A stretch of 64,000 nt of DNA. It comes from Mytilinidion resinicola. Lineage: Eukaryota; Ascomycota; Dothideomycetes; Mytilinidiales; Mytilinidiaceae. Below the pieces are notes generated by a model, which saw only the letters and a program-made list of their open reading frames with translations, did not search any database and was not told the origin of the DNA. A program made the translations under genes and the position numbers. Positions 23,235 through 31,907 of the stretch are shown here, in pieces; within the stretch, counting starts at the first letter, position 1; every line of letters starts with the position of its first letter. The stretch lies in contig NW_022985466.1 of the NCBI RefSeq assembly GCF_010093595.1, forward strand, positions 229,349 through 293,348, in the 5' to 3' direction.

Positions 23235-23250
23235 CGGTCCGTACGGACCG
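23235..23250. promoter_or_regulatory. 16-bp perfect palindrome, candidate Zn2Cys6 operator
   Basis: CGGTCCGTACGGACCG reads the same on both strands and contains the CGGWCCG motif twice. Single copies occur upstream of the other cluster genes at 13356, 13416 and 15908. A role as operator is an inference from position and symmetry. Confidence 0.5.
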
Positions 23251-23475
23251 CAACGGTTCGGTAGCTAGAGGTATGTACGTGCATAGCGTTGACACATAGG
23301 AACTGACTCCTCGGCATCGCCGGAGGACCTGCTTATGGTGACACGGGGTTTGGTGTCGGAATTCTGCCGTGTGACATCGGAAATGGCGGCAAGTAAGCAG
23401 TGCGGGTCCTTGCAGAAGCCCAGGGGCGCACATTGGTGGGTACGCTGCATTCTAGTCACAGATGCATTGGGTGCC

Positions 23476-23527
23476 TGCTGGTGGCGAGCCGCAATGCTTG
23501 TTGCTGGTGGCGAGCCGCAATGCTTGT
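23476..23527 (+). repeat. 26-bp tandem duplication
   Basis: The unit TGCTGGTGGCGAGCCGCAAT plus GCTTGT occurs twice head-to-tail without mismatch in the intergenic region. Confidence 0.85.
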
Positions 23528-23858
23528 GAGGTGTGGGGATGGAGGAGCGGTCGTCGATGAGGAGTTGGGGCGAGGATGAGTCAGCAGCACGTATTCAATC
23601 AAGGTTCGTGCGTATTCTATTTTCTTTCACGCCCGGCGCCCTAACGCCATCCAGCCATCCACGCCCTTCCATTGACCCAACGTCCAAAGCTTATGGGCCG
23701 CCTGAAACACTGGTTCCCGCTGGTTCCCGACCGGCAGTGGGATGAAAGCCTCTACACTTGCCCATAGGAAGCCACGAGCCACCTCCGACAACTCCTTCTT
23801 CCCACGGCAAGACCAATTGTGAACTTCTCCCAGCACTTTTCATCTGCACCTCTTCACG

Positions 23859-25384
23859 ATGTCTGACAGCTGTGCAGAGCTTACCGCGCTCCCAGCCGTA
23901 TTGCACAAGGATCCCGAGTCTCTGGATCCAACTGCTGTCCGACCTGGGCACGACGGAATTGGAAATCCAGATGGCCTGGCATCCAAGGAGACCATCGACA
24001 ATAACGACGCGATCGAACAAGACTCCGAGTCCCAGTCGTCTCATGGCCAGGAATTCTCTCTTCCTCCCGTCGATGGCGGCAAGGATGCGTGGCTTTTCTT
24101 GGCTGCTTGCTTCGTGGTTGAGGCTCTTGTGTGGGGTGCGTCCAACCCCACATCTACTCTCAGGCCACATTTCTAACGAACCATAGGTTTTCCCTTTTCG
24201 TACGGCGTCTTCCAAGACTACTATTCTACTCATGAGCCGTTCCAGGGTTCGAGCAATATCGCCGTAATCGGCACTTGCGCAATGGTGAGTGAAACACCAC
24301 AGAAACCGGAGCCATCACTAATTTTTCCCAGGGCATCATGTATCTCGACCTGCCCATCGTCTTCGGCCTTCTTCGCCGCTGGCCACGCTCCCAGCGCTAC
24401 GCAACCGTTGGCGGGCTGCTCGTCATGTGCCTGGCGCTCGCCCTCAGCGCGTTCTCCACCAACACCAACCACCTGATCGTGACCCAAGGCGTTATTTACG
24501 CCATCGGTGGCAGCTTCGCTTACTCTCCATGCATCTTATATATGGATGAATGGTTTGTTAGGAAGAAGGGCCTCGCTTATGGCATCATGTGGGCTGGGAC
24601 CGGCCTGGCGGGCGTCATCCTGCCCCTCTTCATGCAATGGCTGCTGAATGCGTACGGGTACCGCACCACGCTTCGTGTATGGGCCATCTGCCTCTTCGTC
24701 CTGACAGCTCCGCTGCTCTACTTCATCAAGCCGAGAATTCCGGTCGCGCAGACCCACCAGCCTCGCCCTCTCGACTTCGGCTTCTGGCTCACGTCGACAT
24801 TCGGCGTGCTGCAGGTCTGCAATGTCATCGAAGCGCTCGGATTCTTCCTTCCGTCCATCTACCTCCCGTCATACGCGCGAAGCTTGGGCGCCTCGAATGC
24901 TCTCGCCTCTCTGACTGTCGTTCTCTTCAACGTCGCCTCGGTGTTTGGCTGCGTGCTCATGGGCTCCATCGTCGACAAGTGGCACGTCACCACCTGCATC
25001 CTGATCTCGACTATCGGCTCAACCATCAGCGTCTTCATCATCTGGGGGTTCTCGGTGAGCCTTGCTCCCCTGTATATCTTCTCCCTCGTCTACGGCCTCT
25101 TCGCGGGGAGTTTCACGAGCACGTGGCCGGGTATCATGCGCGAGGTGCAGAAGAAGAAAGAGCGAGCGGACCCGAGTATGATATTTGCGTGCCTGGCAGC
25201 AGGAAGAGGCGTTGGCAACGTGGCGTCGGGCCCCTTGAGCGAGGTCTTGATCCGAGGCATGCCTTGGCGTGGAGATGTAGCTTTCGGGTACGGGAGTGGC
25301 TACGGCACGTTGATCGTTTTCACGGGCATTACGGCGTTCTTCGGAGGTGCAAGCATCTTCGGAAGACGCATTGGCTGGGTGTAG
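23859..25384 (+). CDS. MFS transporter, monocarboxylate-porter-like
   Basis: Exons 23859-24135, 24187-24284 and 24332-25384 encode 475 residues. A hydrophilic N-terminus of about 75 residues precedes about 12 predicted membrane segments. Features are typical of fungal MCT-like MFS proteins: GFPFSYGVFQDYY after the first helix, YMDEWFVRKKGLAYGI in the loop between helices 4 and 5, and a C-terminal half with FGCVLMGSIVDKW. It would sit in the plasma or vacuolar membrane and move a small carboxylate or amino/keto acid. It shares its promoter region with the aminotransferase, so export or uptake of the cluster's intermediate or product is likely (inference). It is the last gene of the cluster, as the next gene encodes an unrelated WD40 protein. 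Confidence 0.87.
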
Positions 25385-25590
25385 GCTTCTACTAACGCCC
25401 TGGACGGCTGCATTCTGGGTTCAACATTTTCAGGCTGGGACTGGGAAGCGTAAGTTTCTCTCATCATAGATTTCGGCCGGGAGCATCACATCGGATTAGA
25501 TATACCATCAAAGATCCAATATGTTGCATACAATTTTTAGCCAAACCCCAACGATATCTTGCACAAAATACTCACAGAGCATTCCTCTGT

Positions 25591-27327
25591 CTATTCTGCA
25601 GTCCACAACTCCGCACCCTTCTCCAGCCATTCATCGACTGGCGCTTTCTTCAAGTTGGATAGCTTTAGGCGCTGTGGTAGTCGTTCACTGACCGGAGAAC
25701 CCCCCGAGCCAGACCCCTCTGGTGCCTTCGGTGTCGCTTTCTTAGTAATCTTCACATACTTCCCCGTCGCCGGATACGCCTCTTTCTCGGGCTTGGCCTG
25801 CTCCTTCTCCCACCACGACGGATACGCCGGCACCGAGTGTCTCCAAAACCTAATCACCCCATCGTGATCCAAGTTCACATACGTCTCTGTCTCTTTCAAA
25901 AAATGAATCCCCAGCTGCGAATACCCCTCCGTCACCAGCCCCTGCGTCTTCAAAAACCCCTCCTTCGCATTGCTAAAGCGGTCCCAAACCACCACACTCC
26001 CATCTGAGCATCCGACCGCCAACTTCGCATCATCCAGCCACTTGACATCCTCAAGATCCGCCATGGACCCGAACCTCCGACCGTCCTCTTCCTTCTTCAA
26101 CCTAACCTCCATCACCGCCCCCTCCGCCTCCACCGGCCTCCACATATACGCGCTGCGCGACCCCGTCCCGATCGCGATGTCGCGCCCATCCGCAGTCCAC
26201 GCCAGACTGCGCGCCCAGTGGTTCAGCTTCAGTGGAAACGTCGCATTACACGCCCCCGTCTCCACATCCAGCACCTTCACCACAAGCCCGTTCTTGCTAC
26301 TCCACACCACCTGCGTGCTATCCGGCGCAAACGCCGCAGCCCAGCACTGCCCGCGAGTGTCTTCGGTGACCCAGCTCAGCGCCCCCGTGCGCGCGTCGTG
26401 CATCCGCATCGTGCCGTCCCACGACACCGTCGCGATGCGGCGGCCATCGGGGCTGAAGCCCGCCCACATGATCGCGTCGGTGTGGCCGCCGAGGCTGAGC
26501 CGCGAGGTGCCGGCGTCGAGGTCCCACACGCCGATCTGCGGCGCGGCGTCGACATCGTGGATCTGAGAAGGCGTGCTCGCGTCGCTCGTAAGATAAAGAA
26601 GCTGCGAGCCGTCTGGGCTGAATGGCGCGCCGCGGACGGAGCGCGCGGCGGGGATGAGGGTGGTGTGCGCGAGGTGGTGCGCTGTTTCTGCTTTCTTGAG
26701 CGCGGCTTCGATGTCGGTTGCTAAGCTGGAGTTGGCGATGAATGAGGGGGACCATTCATGGTGGGTTGATAGATCGGTAGAGATGCTGGCGAGGGCTTTT
26801 GCGGCGAGGGCGGGCGCGTCGAGGGGCTCGTCTTCGTCGAGGAGGCGGCCGTTTTTGTCCAGGTCCCAGATTACGAGCGTGTCGCTCTCGGAGTAGCGGT
26901 CGCCTTCTGGGACAGAGCAGACGAGGGTGTACTTGGGCCCGCCGTTCAGGGTTTCGTCGTCTGCGGGGGGTTCGAGCTCGGTCTCGGGGATGTCTGCGCC
27001 GCGGCGGTCCAGAGGGCGGAAGAGGACGTTGCCGCACCCATCGAGGCTTTGTCGCAGTTCTTTACTCTCAATGTCGTAGATGTAGATCTTTTTGCCAGCG
27101 CTGACGGCGAATAGCGCGTCGTCGCTGCTTACGGCGCTGTAGAGGCTGTGGTAGGAGCCCGCATCGTCGCCTAGGGGGACGGGGATGCCGGAGGGGCAGC
27201 GGTCCCAGGTGAAGGGGTGCCCGGAGGCCCAGTCGGCGGGTTCGTTGGCGATGCGGAAGTCGTGGTTGGGGTCGAGGGCGAAGGTGTAGTTGGCGAGGAA
27301 TTGGCCGCGGGTGGTGCCGGAGGGCAT
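25591..27327 (-). CDS. WD40-repeat protein
   Basis: An uninterrupted 578-codon frame. Several WD40-type blades can be seen: GHTDAIMWAGFSPDGRRIATVSWDGTMRMHDARTG, CWAAAFAPDSTQVVW, SLAWTADGRDIAIGT and KWLDDAKLAVGCSDGSVVVWD. The C-terminal 60 residues are Lys/Pro/Gly-rich and non-repetitive. The gene is intronless and GC-rich, unlike its neighbours. It offers a scaffold surface for protein interactions. The specific complex cannot be named. It tail-faces the transporter gene and does not look like part of the metabolic cluster. Confidence 0.82.
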   Translation of the reverse strand: MPSGTTRGQFLANYTFALDPNHDFRIANEPADWASGHPFTWDRCPSGIPVPLGDDAGSYHSLYSAVSSDDALFAVSAGKKIYIYDIESKELRQSLDGCGNVLFRPLDRRGADIPETELEPPADDETLNGGPKYTLVCSVPEGDRYSESDTLVIWDLDKNGRLLDEDEPLDAPALAAKALASISTDLSTHHEWSPSFIANSSLATDIEAALKKAETAHHLAHTTLIPAARSVRGAPFSPDGSQLLYLTSDASTPSQIHDVDAAPQIGVWDLDAGTSRLSLGGHTDAIMWAGFSPDGRRIATVSWDGTMRMHDARTGALSWVTEDTRGQCWAAAFAPDSTQVVWSSKNGLVVKVLDVETGACNATFPLKLNHWARSLAWTADGRDIAIGTGSRSAYMWRPVEAEGAVMEVRLKKEEDGRRFGSMADLEDVKWLDDAKLAVGCSDGSVVVWDRFSNAKEGFLKTQGLVTEGYSQLGIHFLKETETYVNLDHDGVIRFWRHSVPAYPSWWEKEQAKPEKEAYPATGKYVKITKKATPKAPEGSGSGGSPVSERLPQRLKLSNLKKAPVDEWLEKGAELWTAE

Positions 27328-28836
27328 TTTGGGGGAAGAATGGTGTTTCTTTTTTGGGGAAAGAGAAGGGAGTTGAAAAAGATGAGGGGATACTTGGAGG
27401 GGAGAAGGATGGTTGAGAATGGTACTTGGTGTTTTATTTATTTGGTTGCCTGGAGGTTGGAGGTACAGGGGATCGGCATGACGTTCGGAGGCGAAAGGCG
27501 GGGGGTTCTCGTCGAGATTCAGGCAAAAAGTGGGTGGAAGAAAAAAACAGGCGATCCCGTGTGAAAATAATACCGAGACTCATCAAATCGGTTGATTAAT
27601 TGATGGGTAGCTCTGCGTGTGCAGCGGAAAGCCAGTACCGTCGCACCCAATACAGCCTCGAGACGCATCTCGTGGTTAGCGCCGCAATTGGGTGCGGCGT
27701 TCCAATGGCTTTTGATCCCTAGAAAAGGCTAAATTTGAACCAATGAGCTCAATCTCATGGAACTCTTGTTATTTACTTGGAAAGCCACCTGCACACTAAT
27801 CACAGGATGCGTCTAGGGGCTGTAGTGATACTTACAGCTCCTAGACGCGTCCGGTGACTAGCGCAGATATCAAGCCACCAAGTCAGCCGTAAAGAAGGGT
27901 AATCTATCAAAGTCACACCTCGCGGTACTGTGCTTTTAGCAGATTCAGCTCAGCCTTGGTAAGAATTAGTCCAGAAAAGGCTTTTATCTATTCTAATCTC
28001 ACCTATTCCATCTGTGGCTTTAAATCTGCGCTAGTTGATCGGGCGCGTCTAGGATCCGTAGTGGTGCTCGGTTGGCTTGTGGTTCGTGACCACTCCCACT
28101 CCCATGTCGCCCTCCGGTTGCCTGAGTGGTGCCAGGTCGCGTGCGGTCAGGCAACGATAAGGCAGACTTCAGCGCCGTTTTCAAAGTATGGCTTTAAAGT
28201 ATGATTGGACAAGTGCAAACCAAACCCAGAGAAAACAGGCAAAAAGGCATACATGCATAGCGGCACACAGGCAATCAAGTATCTTGGCTCTATTATTGGG
28301 AGGACCCCGCTTCTGTTTCCTTTACATTCTTCACCAGCCTTTTTCAACTCTGAGCAGACCTCGTCGCAAGAAACCCTCATCTGCCCATTTATGCTTCGTC
28401 TATCCTGAGGACGGCTTGTTCTCTCGCCGAGCTGCAGACATCGTGTTCCCGGATTTTGCGCAAGCCGTAAGGATCTAACACACTCACAAAGCAACTCAAG
28501 CTGCTTTTTCTAAAGTTGCATGAGGCCTTAAGTAGTCTACCTTGGGGGCGTGTACGTCTTCAATTTCCCGATTCATCAATTGCAATAAGCTAGTCTTGAA
28601 GTATGTCATTTCTAAACTCTTCCCCAGGTGGCTCAGCTTCAACCGATATTCTAGTTTGTCACGCTTCGTGGAAGTCCTTATCTGCACCACGAGACTTCCA
28701 AGCGGCAAGCGAAGCGCGAACGAGATTGAACCAGCGGGTCCCTCCTGAGCTCTGGTCGCCGGGCGCTGGTCGTCGGACCTCCGTCAACATATCCCTATTC
28801 CACCGTATCTCCGCCCATCCTAAATACTCAGGAACT
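27328..28836. other. Intergenic with an inverted-repeat family
   Basis: No gene recognised. Bases 27784-27877 form an imperfect hairpin and a third copy of the arm lies at 28012-28065. A further short inverted repeat (GTTGCCTGA and TCAGGCAAC) lies near 28113-28155. The 3' end of this stretch is the promoter of the HET gene. Confidence 0.45.
27784..28065. repeat. Three copies of a diverged ~45-bp motif, two forming a hairpin
   Basis: The arms 27784-27824 and 27832-27877 are inverted copies sharing GCGTCTAGG(G/A)GCTGTA and the flanking TAGTCAC/TAATCAC. A third copy (28012-28065) shares TGTGGCTTTAAATCTGCGCTAGT and CGCGTCTAGGA. The pattern suggests a decayed palindromic mobile element. No target duplication was identified. 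Confidence 0.6.
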
Positions 28837-30483
28837 ATGGCAAATCAGGGGAGATCAATGTCAAGACCCAAGGAACCATCCAAATTCAACAATTTTTACA
28901 CGCCACGAAATACTCGCTTTTATTCCAGTTGTCCGTATAAGAAACTAGACAGGTCGCGTCATGAGATTCGCTTGTTGAAGGCAAAAGAACCCCTAAACCC
29001 AAGTACCCTGGAGTTTGAGCTCATCCAAAAAGTGGCAGTCCCGCGGTATCATGGCAAATACTCTACCGTGTCATATCATTCGGGCAACCCTCATAATACC
29101 GCCAAGCTTCTCATCGACGGCCGCACATTCAATGCTTTTAGGAACCTGCGTGACGCTCTTCAGCGACTTATACGATTTTGGGCGCAGAAATTCCCAGGCA
29201 AAGAGTTGCACATCTGGGCTGACCAAGTCTGCATAAATCAGAGTGACAACTTGGAGAAATCACATCAGGTTGAATTGATGCGCGAGATCTATCTTCGGGC
29301 CGGTGCTGTATTCATAAGCCTCGAATCCCATACTCTGAATGCCCCCTGGGAAGCCTTGGATCTGGTACGCAAACCGAGGGCAGAATCCCACCACAGCCAC
29401 CTCCCGCGTCATCCGCACCTGGGATTATGGGCGGAAAAGCCCCCTAATCCACCCAAAGCCGTATATGCTTATCCTTTGTTTTCCCCTGAATGGAACGACA
29501 TATATGACCTACTAGAGAGCTCTTGGTGGGAGCGAGCCTGGGTGTACCAAGAGTTCATAGTCTCTAGACGGGCCTATTTCATGTCAGGATTAAACTTCTG
29601 CGTTCCATGGTCGGAATTGTGCACACCCCTATCCAATTTCATGTCGATGGATATCCAAAAAGCCTGCAAAGAAAATAACAAGGCCTTTACGAGGGATCAG
29701 AAATACTACTCAGAATGCGTATCATTTGGGATGGGAATGCAGGGTTCCGCCTGGAAATCATATTGCAAAGGAATGAGCGACGCCCTTGACGCTTCGAAGA
29801 TTAGGGTTTTGGAGCTAGAAGAATTTACTCGACGAGTCGAGATGTCAAGAAAAGCCAAGGAAACGGCAGAGGCTGTGGTCAATGGTAAGCGCCTTTGGAA
29901 GGGATCATGTGATCTTTCAATCCTCATGCGCCATTCGCGCAATTGCCAGAGCTCTGAAATGCGGGACAAGGTCTACGCATTCCTGGGTCTCACTCACCCA
30001 GAGTATGGTATTGTCCCCAACTACACATCGTCGACCTCTATTGTCAAATTACTCACCCATACCGCTCGCCGTATCATTGAGGTCGAACGCAATTTGGATA
30101 TCCTCTCTGATGCAGTTCGTTTACGATCTGCAACATATGGCACCCAACTGCCATCCTGGGTACCAGACTGGACCATACCAGAAGACAACGAGTCACGCCT
30201 CTTTCGACAGACTATCAATCTCCCGCCCGATTGTCAAGCAAGCAAAGGTGCACCGCCTAGCTTTCGTTTCCGAGCAGACGATGACGGAAGCGATGGCCAA
30301 GTACTCGAAGTCCAAGCTGTTTTCATTGATAGCCTCACCGCCGTCACTCGGGATGACTACCAGTCGTGGTGTGAGTTCCGCACGAGTAAAGGCCGCACCA
30401 TTCGTACGACTAGTTCCGCGGACATCGGGGATGAAATATGGGTGATTTGTGGCGTTCGGTTTCCGTTTGTTCTCCGCAAGTAG
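28837..30483 (+). CDS. HET-domain protein (C-terminal end possibly broken)
   Basis: From ATG 28837 the frame runs 548 codons to TAG 30481. The HET domain spans roughly residues 75-235: YSTVSYHSG, HIWADQVCINQSD, HQVELMREIYLRA and SSWWERAWVYQEF. Downstream, NCQSSEMRDKVYAFLGLT and LPSWVPDW are the usual second half. HET proteins trigger cell death in vegetative incompatibility and related non-self responses (family knowledge). The stop falls in the conserved tail just after GDEIWVICGVRFPFVLRK. The same frame goes on with HEDHLLLGEVMV, and a further open segment lies in another frame to 30695. The gene may therefore have lost its natural C-terminus through a stop and a one-base deletion. The frame is also open upstream of 28837 to 28603, but the start at 28837 is preferred. 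Confidence 0.78.
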   Translation: MANQGRSMSRPKEPSKFNNFYTPRNTRFYSSCPYKKLDRSRHEIRLLKAKEPLNPSTLEFELIQKVAVPRYHGKYSTVSYHSGNPHNTAKLLIDGRTFNAFRNLRDALQRLIRFWAQKFPGKELHIWADQVCINQSDNLEKSHQVELMREIYLRAGAVFISLESHTLNAPWEALDLVRKPRAESHHSHLPRHPHLGLWAEKPPNPPKAVYAYPLFSPEWNDIYDLLESSWWERAWVYQEFIVSRRAYFMSGLNFCVPWSELCTPLSNFMSMDIQKACKENNKAFTRDQKYYSECVSFGMGMQGSAWKSYCKGMSDALDASKIRVLELEEFTRRVEMSRKAKETAEAVVNGKRLWKGSCDLSILMRHSRNCQSSEMRDKVYAFLGLTHPEYGIVPNYTSSTSIVKLLTHTARRIIEVERNLDILSDAVRLRSATYGTQLPSWVPDWTIPEDNESRLFRQTINLPPDCQASKGAPPSFRFRADDDGSDGQVLEVQAVFIDSLTAVTRDDYQSWCEFRTSKGRTIRTTSSADIGDEIWVICGVRFPFVLRK

Positions 30484-31907
30484 CACGAGGACCACTTACT
30501 CCTTGGTGAAGTGATGGTTTGGTCGAGGAACAAACATCAGCAATCTCGTACAACTACGCCCTCGTTTCCGAGACCGGCGAAGCGGTTTTTAGAGCATGTG
30601 TCGGCAGCGAGACTACAGAGACATCAACGATCTACGCCCGGTGCAGATCGTCTTACGAATTCAAGGGTATTGTATGGTTCGATGACTGAAGATGGTTCTG
30701 CTGTTCCCCTACGCAGCATTCGCATCATCTGATATCCAATCCAATGTGGCTTCAACACTACGGCTCTAATCGCAGCTTTCTATACGTTCTTGCTGAATAC
30801 GAATTACCGGATCGGTTTCAAGTATATCAGTAATTATAGAGCAGCAGTCCTTCCTCGTCATTGGCATAGCAGATACTCAATAGTTAATTGCACGTGGTTT
30901 AAAATACACGTGATGCAATGGAATCCGGTGGCAGGATCCCAGTTCTCTGTAGCTATGTCTACTCCAGCCAGTTACGCTGTTTTTATTGTCTAGCTAGATT
31001 CCTAATAAAATCGATATCTGTTGTCCTTCGTCTTGTCTGATCACGTGATGTGACTGACCACAAGGTACTTGACAGAAGGCCGAACGGCCCTAGAGGGCTT
31101 CGATGATTCTGCGTGACCTCTTCTCAGCAGAATTAAGAGTTATCATGCTGGAGACTGGCTAATACAACGCATACTTTATTGTTCTACATAGGTGCTCACA
31201 TTGTCTTAGCAGGGTTTAGTGGGAAACCGAGCCGAAGACGGTCCATCACCCATCACCACAACTGTTATTCGTCTAATATCAATCTACTTTCAAATTCGCG
31301 ACTGATATATTGCCGGAGATTCTCAATATATCAGCAGTTGGGAGACTCTCGCCATTCCGAGCAGCTAGTCTAACGGACGGCCTCTACTTTCAGCAAAAAT
31401 GCTGTTCATGTACTTTTGGACTGAGGGATAACTGCGACGCTGCTGAACGCCATTGGCTCTTTACGCCAAGAGAAGGCCTTCCGATCCCATTGGACTAGTA
31501 ACACGGTCGCCAGATCTCGTGATGAGGATTTGCGGCTGAGAGAGGGGCTAGGGCACTACGACGTCTCCAACCTAGGCGCCCTCTATCATTCAAGCTCGCA
31601 TCACGTATCCTACGAACGCAAATATCGTCTCCGTTTCATAACAACACATATTGTTGTTGCGTTGACGTTTTCCCCCTCCTCACCGACTTTTCACATTGCC
31701 TAGCACTGCCTCAGCCTTGCACAGCCTACTTCGATGGAGCAGCGTGAGACCTGCTTGTCTTGATTCTTCACTTTATCTTCTCTATATCTCTATTTCTTTA
31801 ACCAGAAAACACTTAGCAATCTTTCGTTTCCACTGACTTCTGTCGACGGATCACGTTGTGGTGGGATCATTTTCACGGACCTCCTCTCCGACGGCTCATG
31901 CATCAAC
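30484..31907. other. Intergenic with HET-gene tail and a dispersed repeat copy
   Basis: Bases 30484-30695 probably contain the former C-terminus of the HET gene. Bases 30990-31050 are one copy of a repeat also found at 40685-40745. Bases 31640-31900 are pyrimidine-rich and lead into the NACHT gene. Confidence 0.5.
30990..31050 (+). repeat. Dispersed repeat, copy 1
   Basis: Shares CTAGCTAGATTCCTA, then AATCGAYATCTRTTGTCC, then ATCACGTGAT with 40685-40745 over about 60 bases. Most differences are transitions. It is probably the end of a transposon or a solo LTR fragment. Confidence 0.65.

Larger units (their letters stand above)
23102..23858. promoter_or_regulatory. Divergent promoter of the aminotransferase and transporter genes
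   Basis: Contains the perfect palindrome CGGTCCGTACGGACCG at 23235-23250, which is two CGGWCCG heptamers in inverted orientation. It also holds a 26-bp direct tandem duplication at 23476-23527. No gene recognised. Confidence 0.55.

Noticed and set aside
26218..26724. Long plus-strand frames across the WD40 gene
   Set aside because: They are antisense shadows of a GC-rich coding region and consist of Arg/Ala-rich low-complexity peptides.
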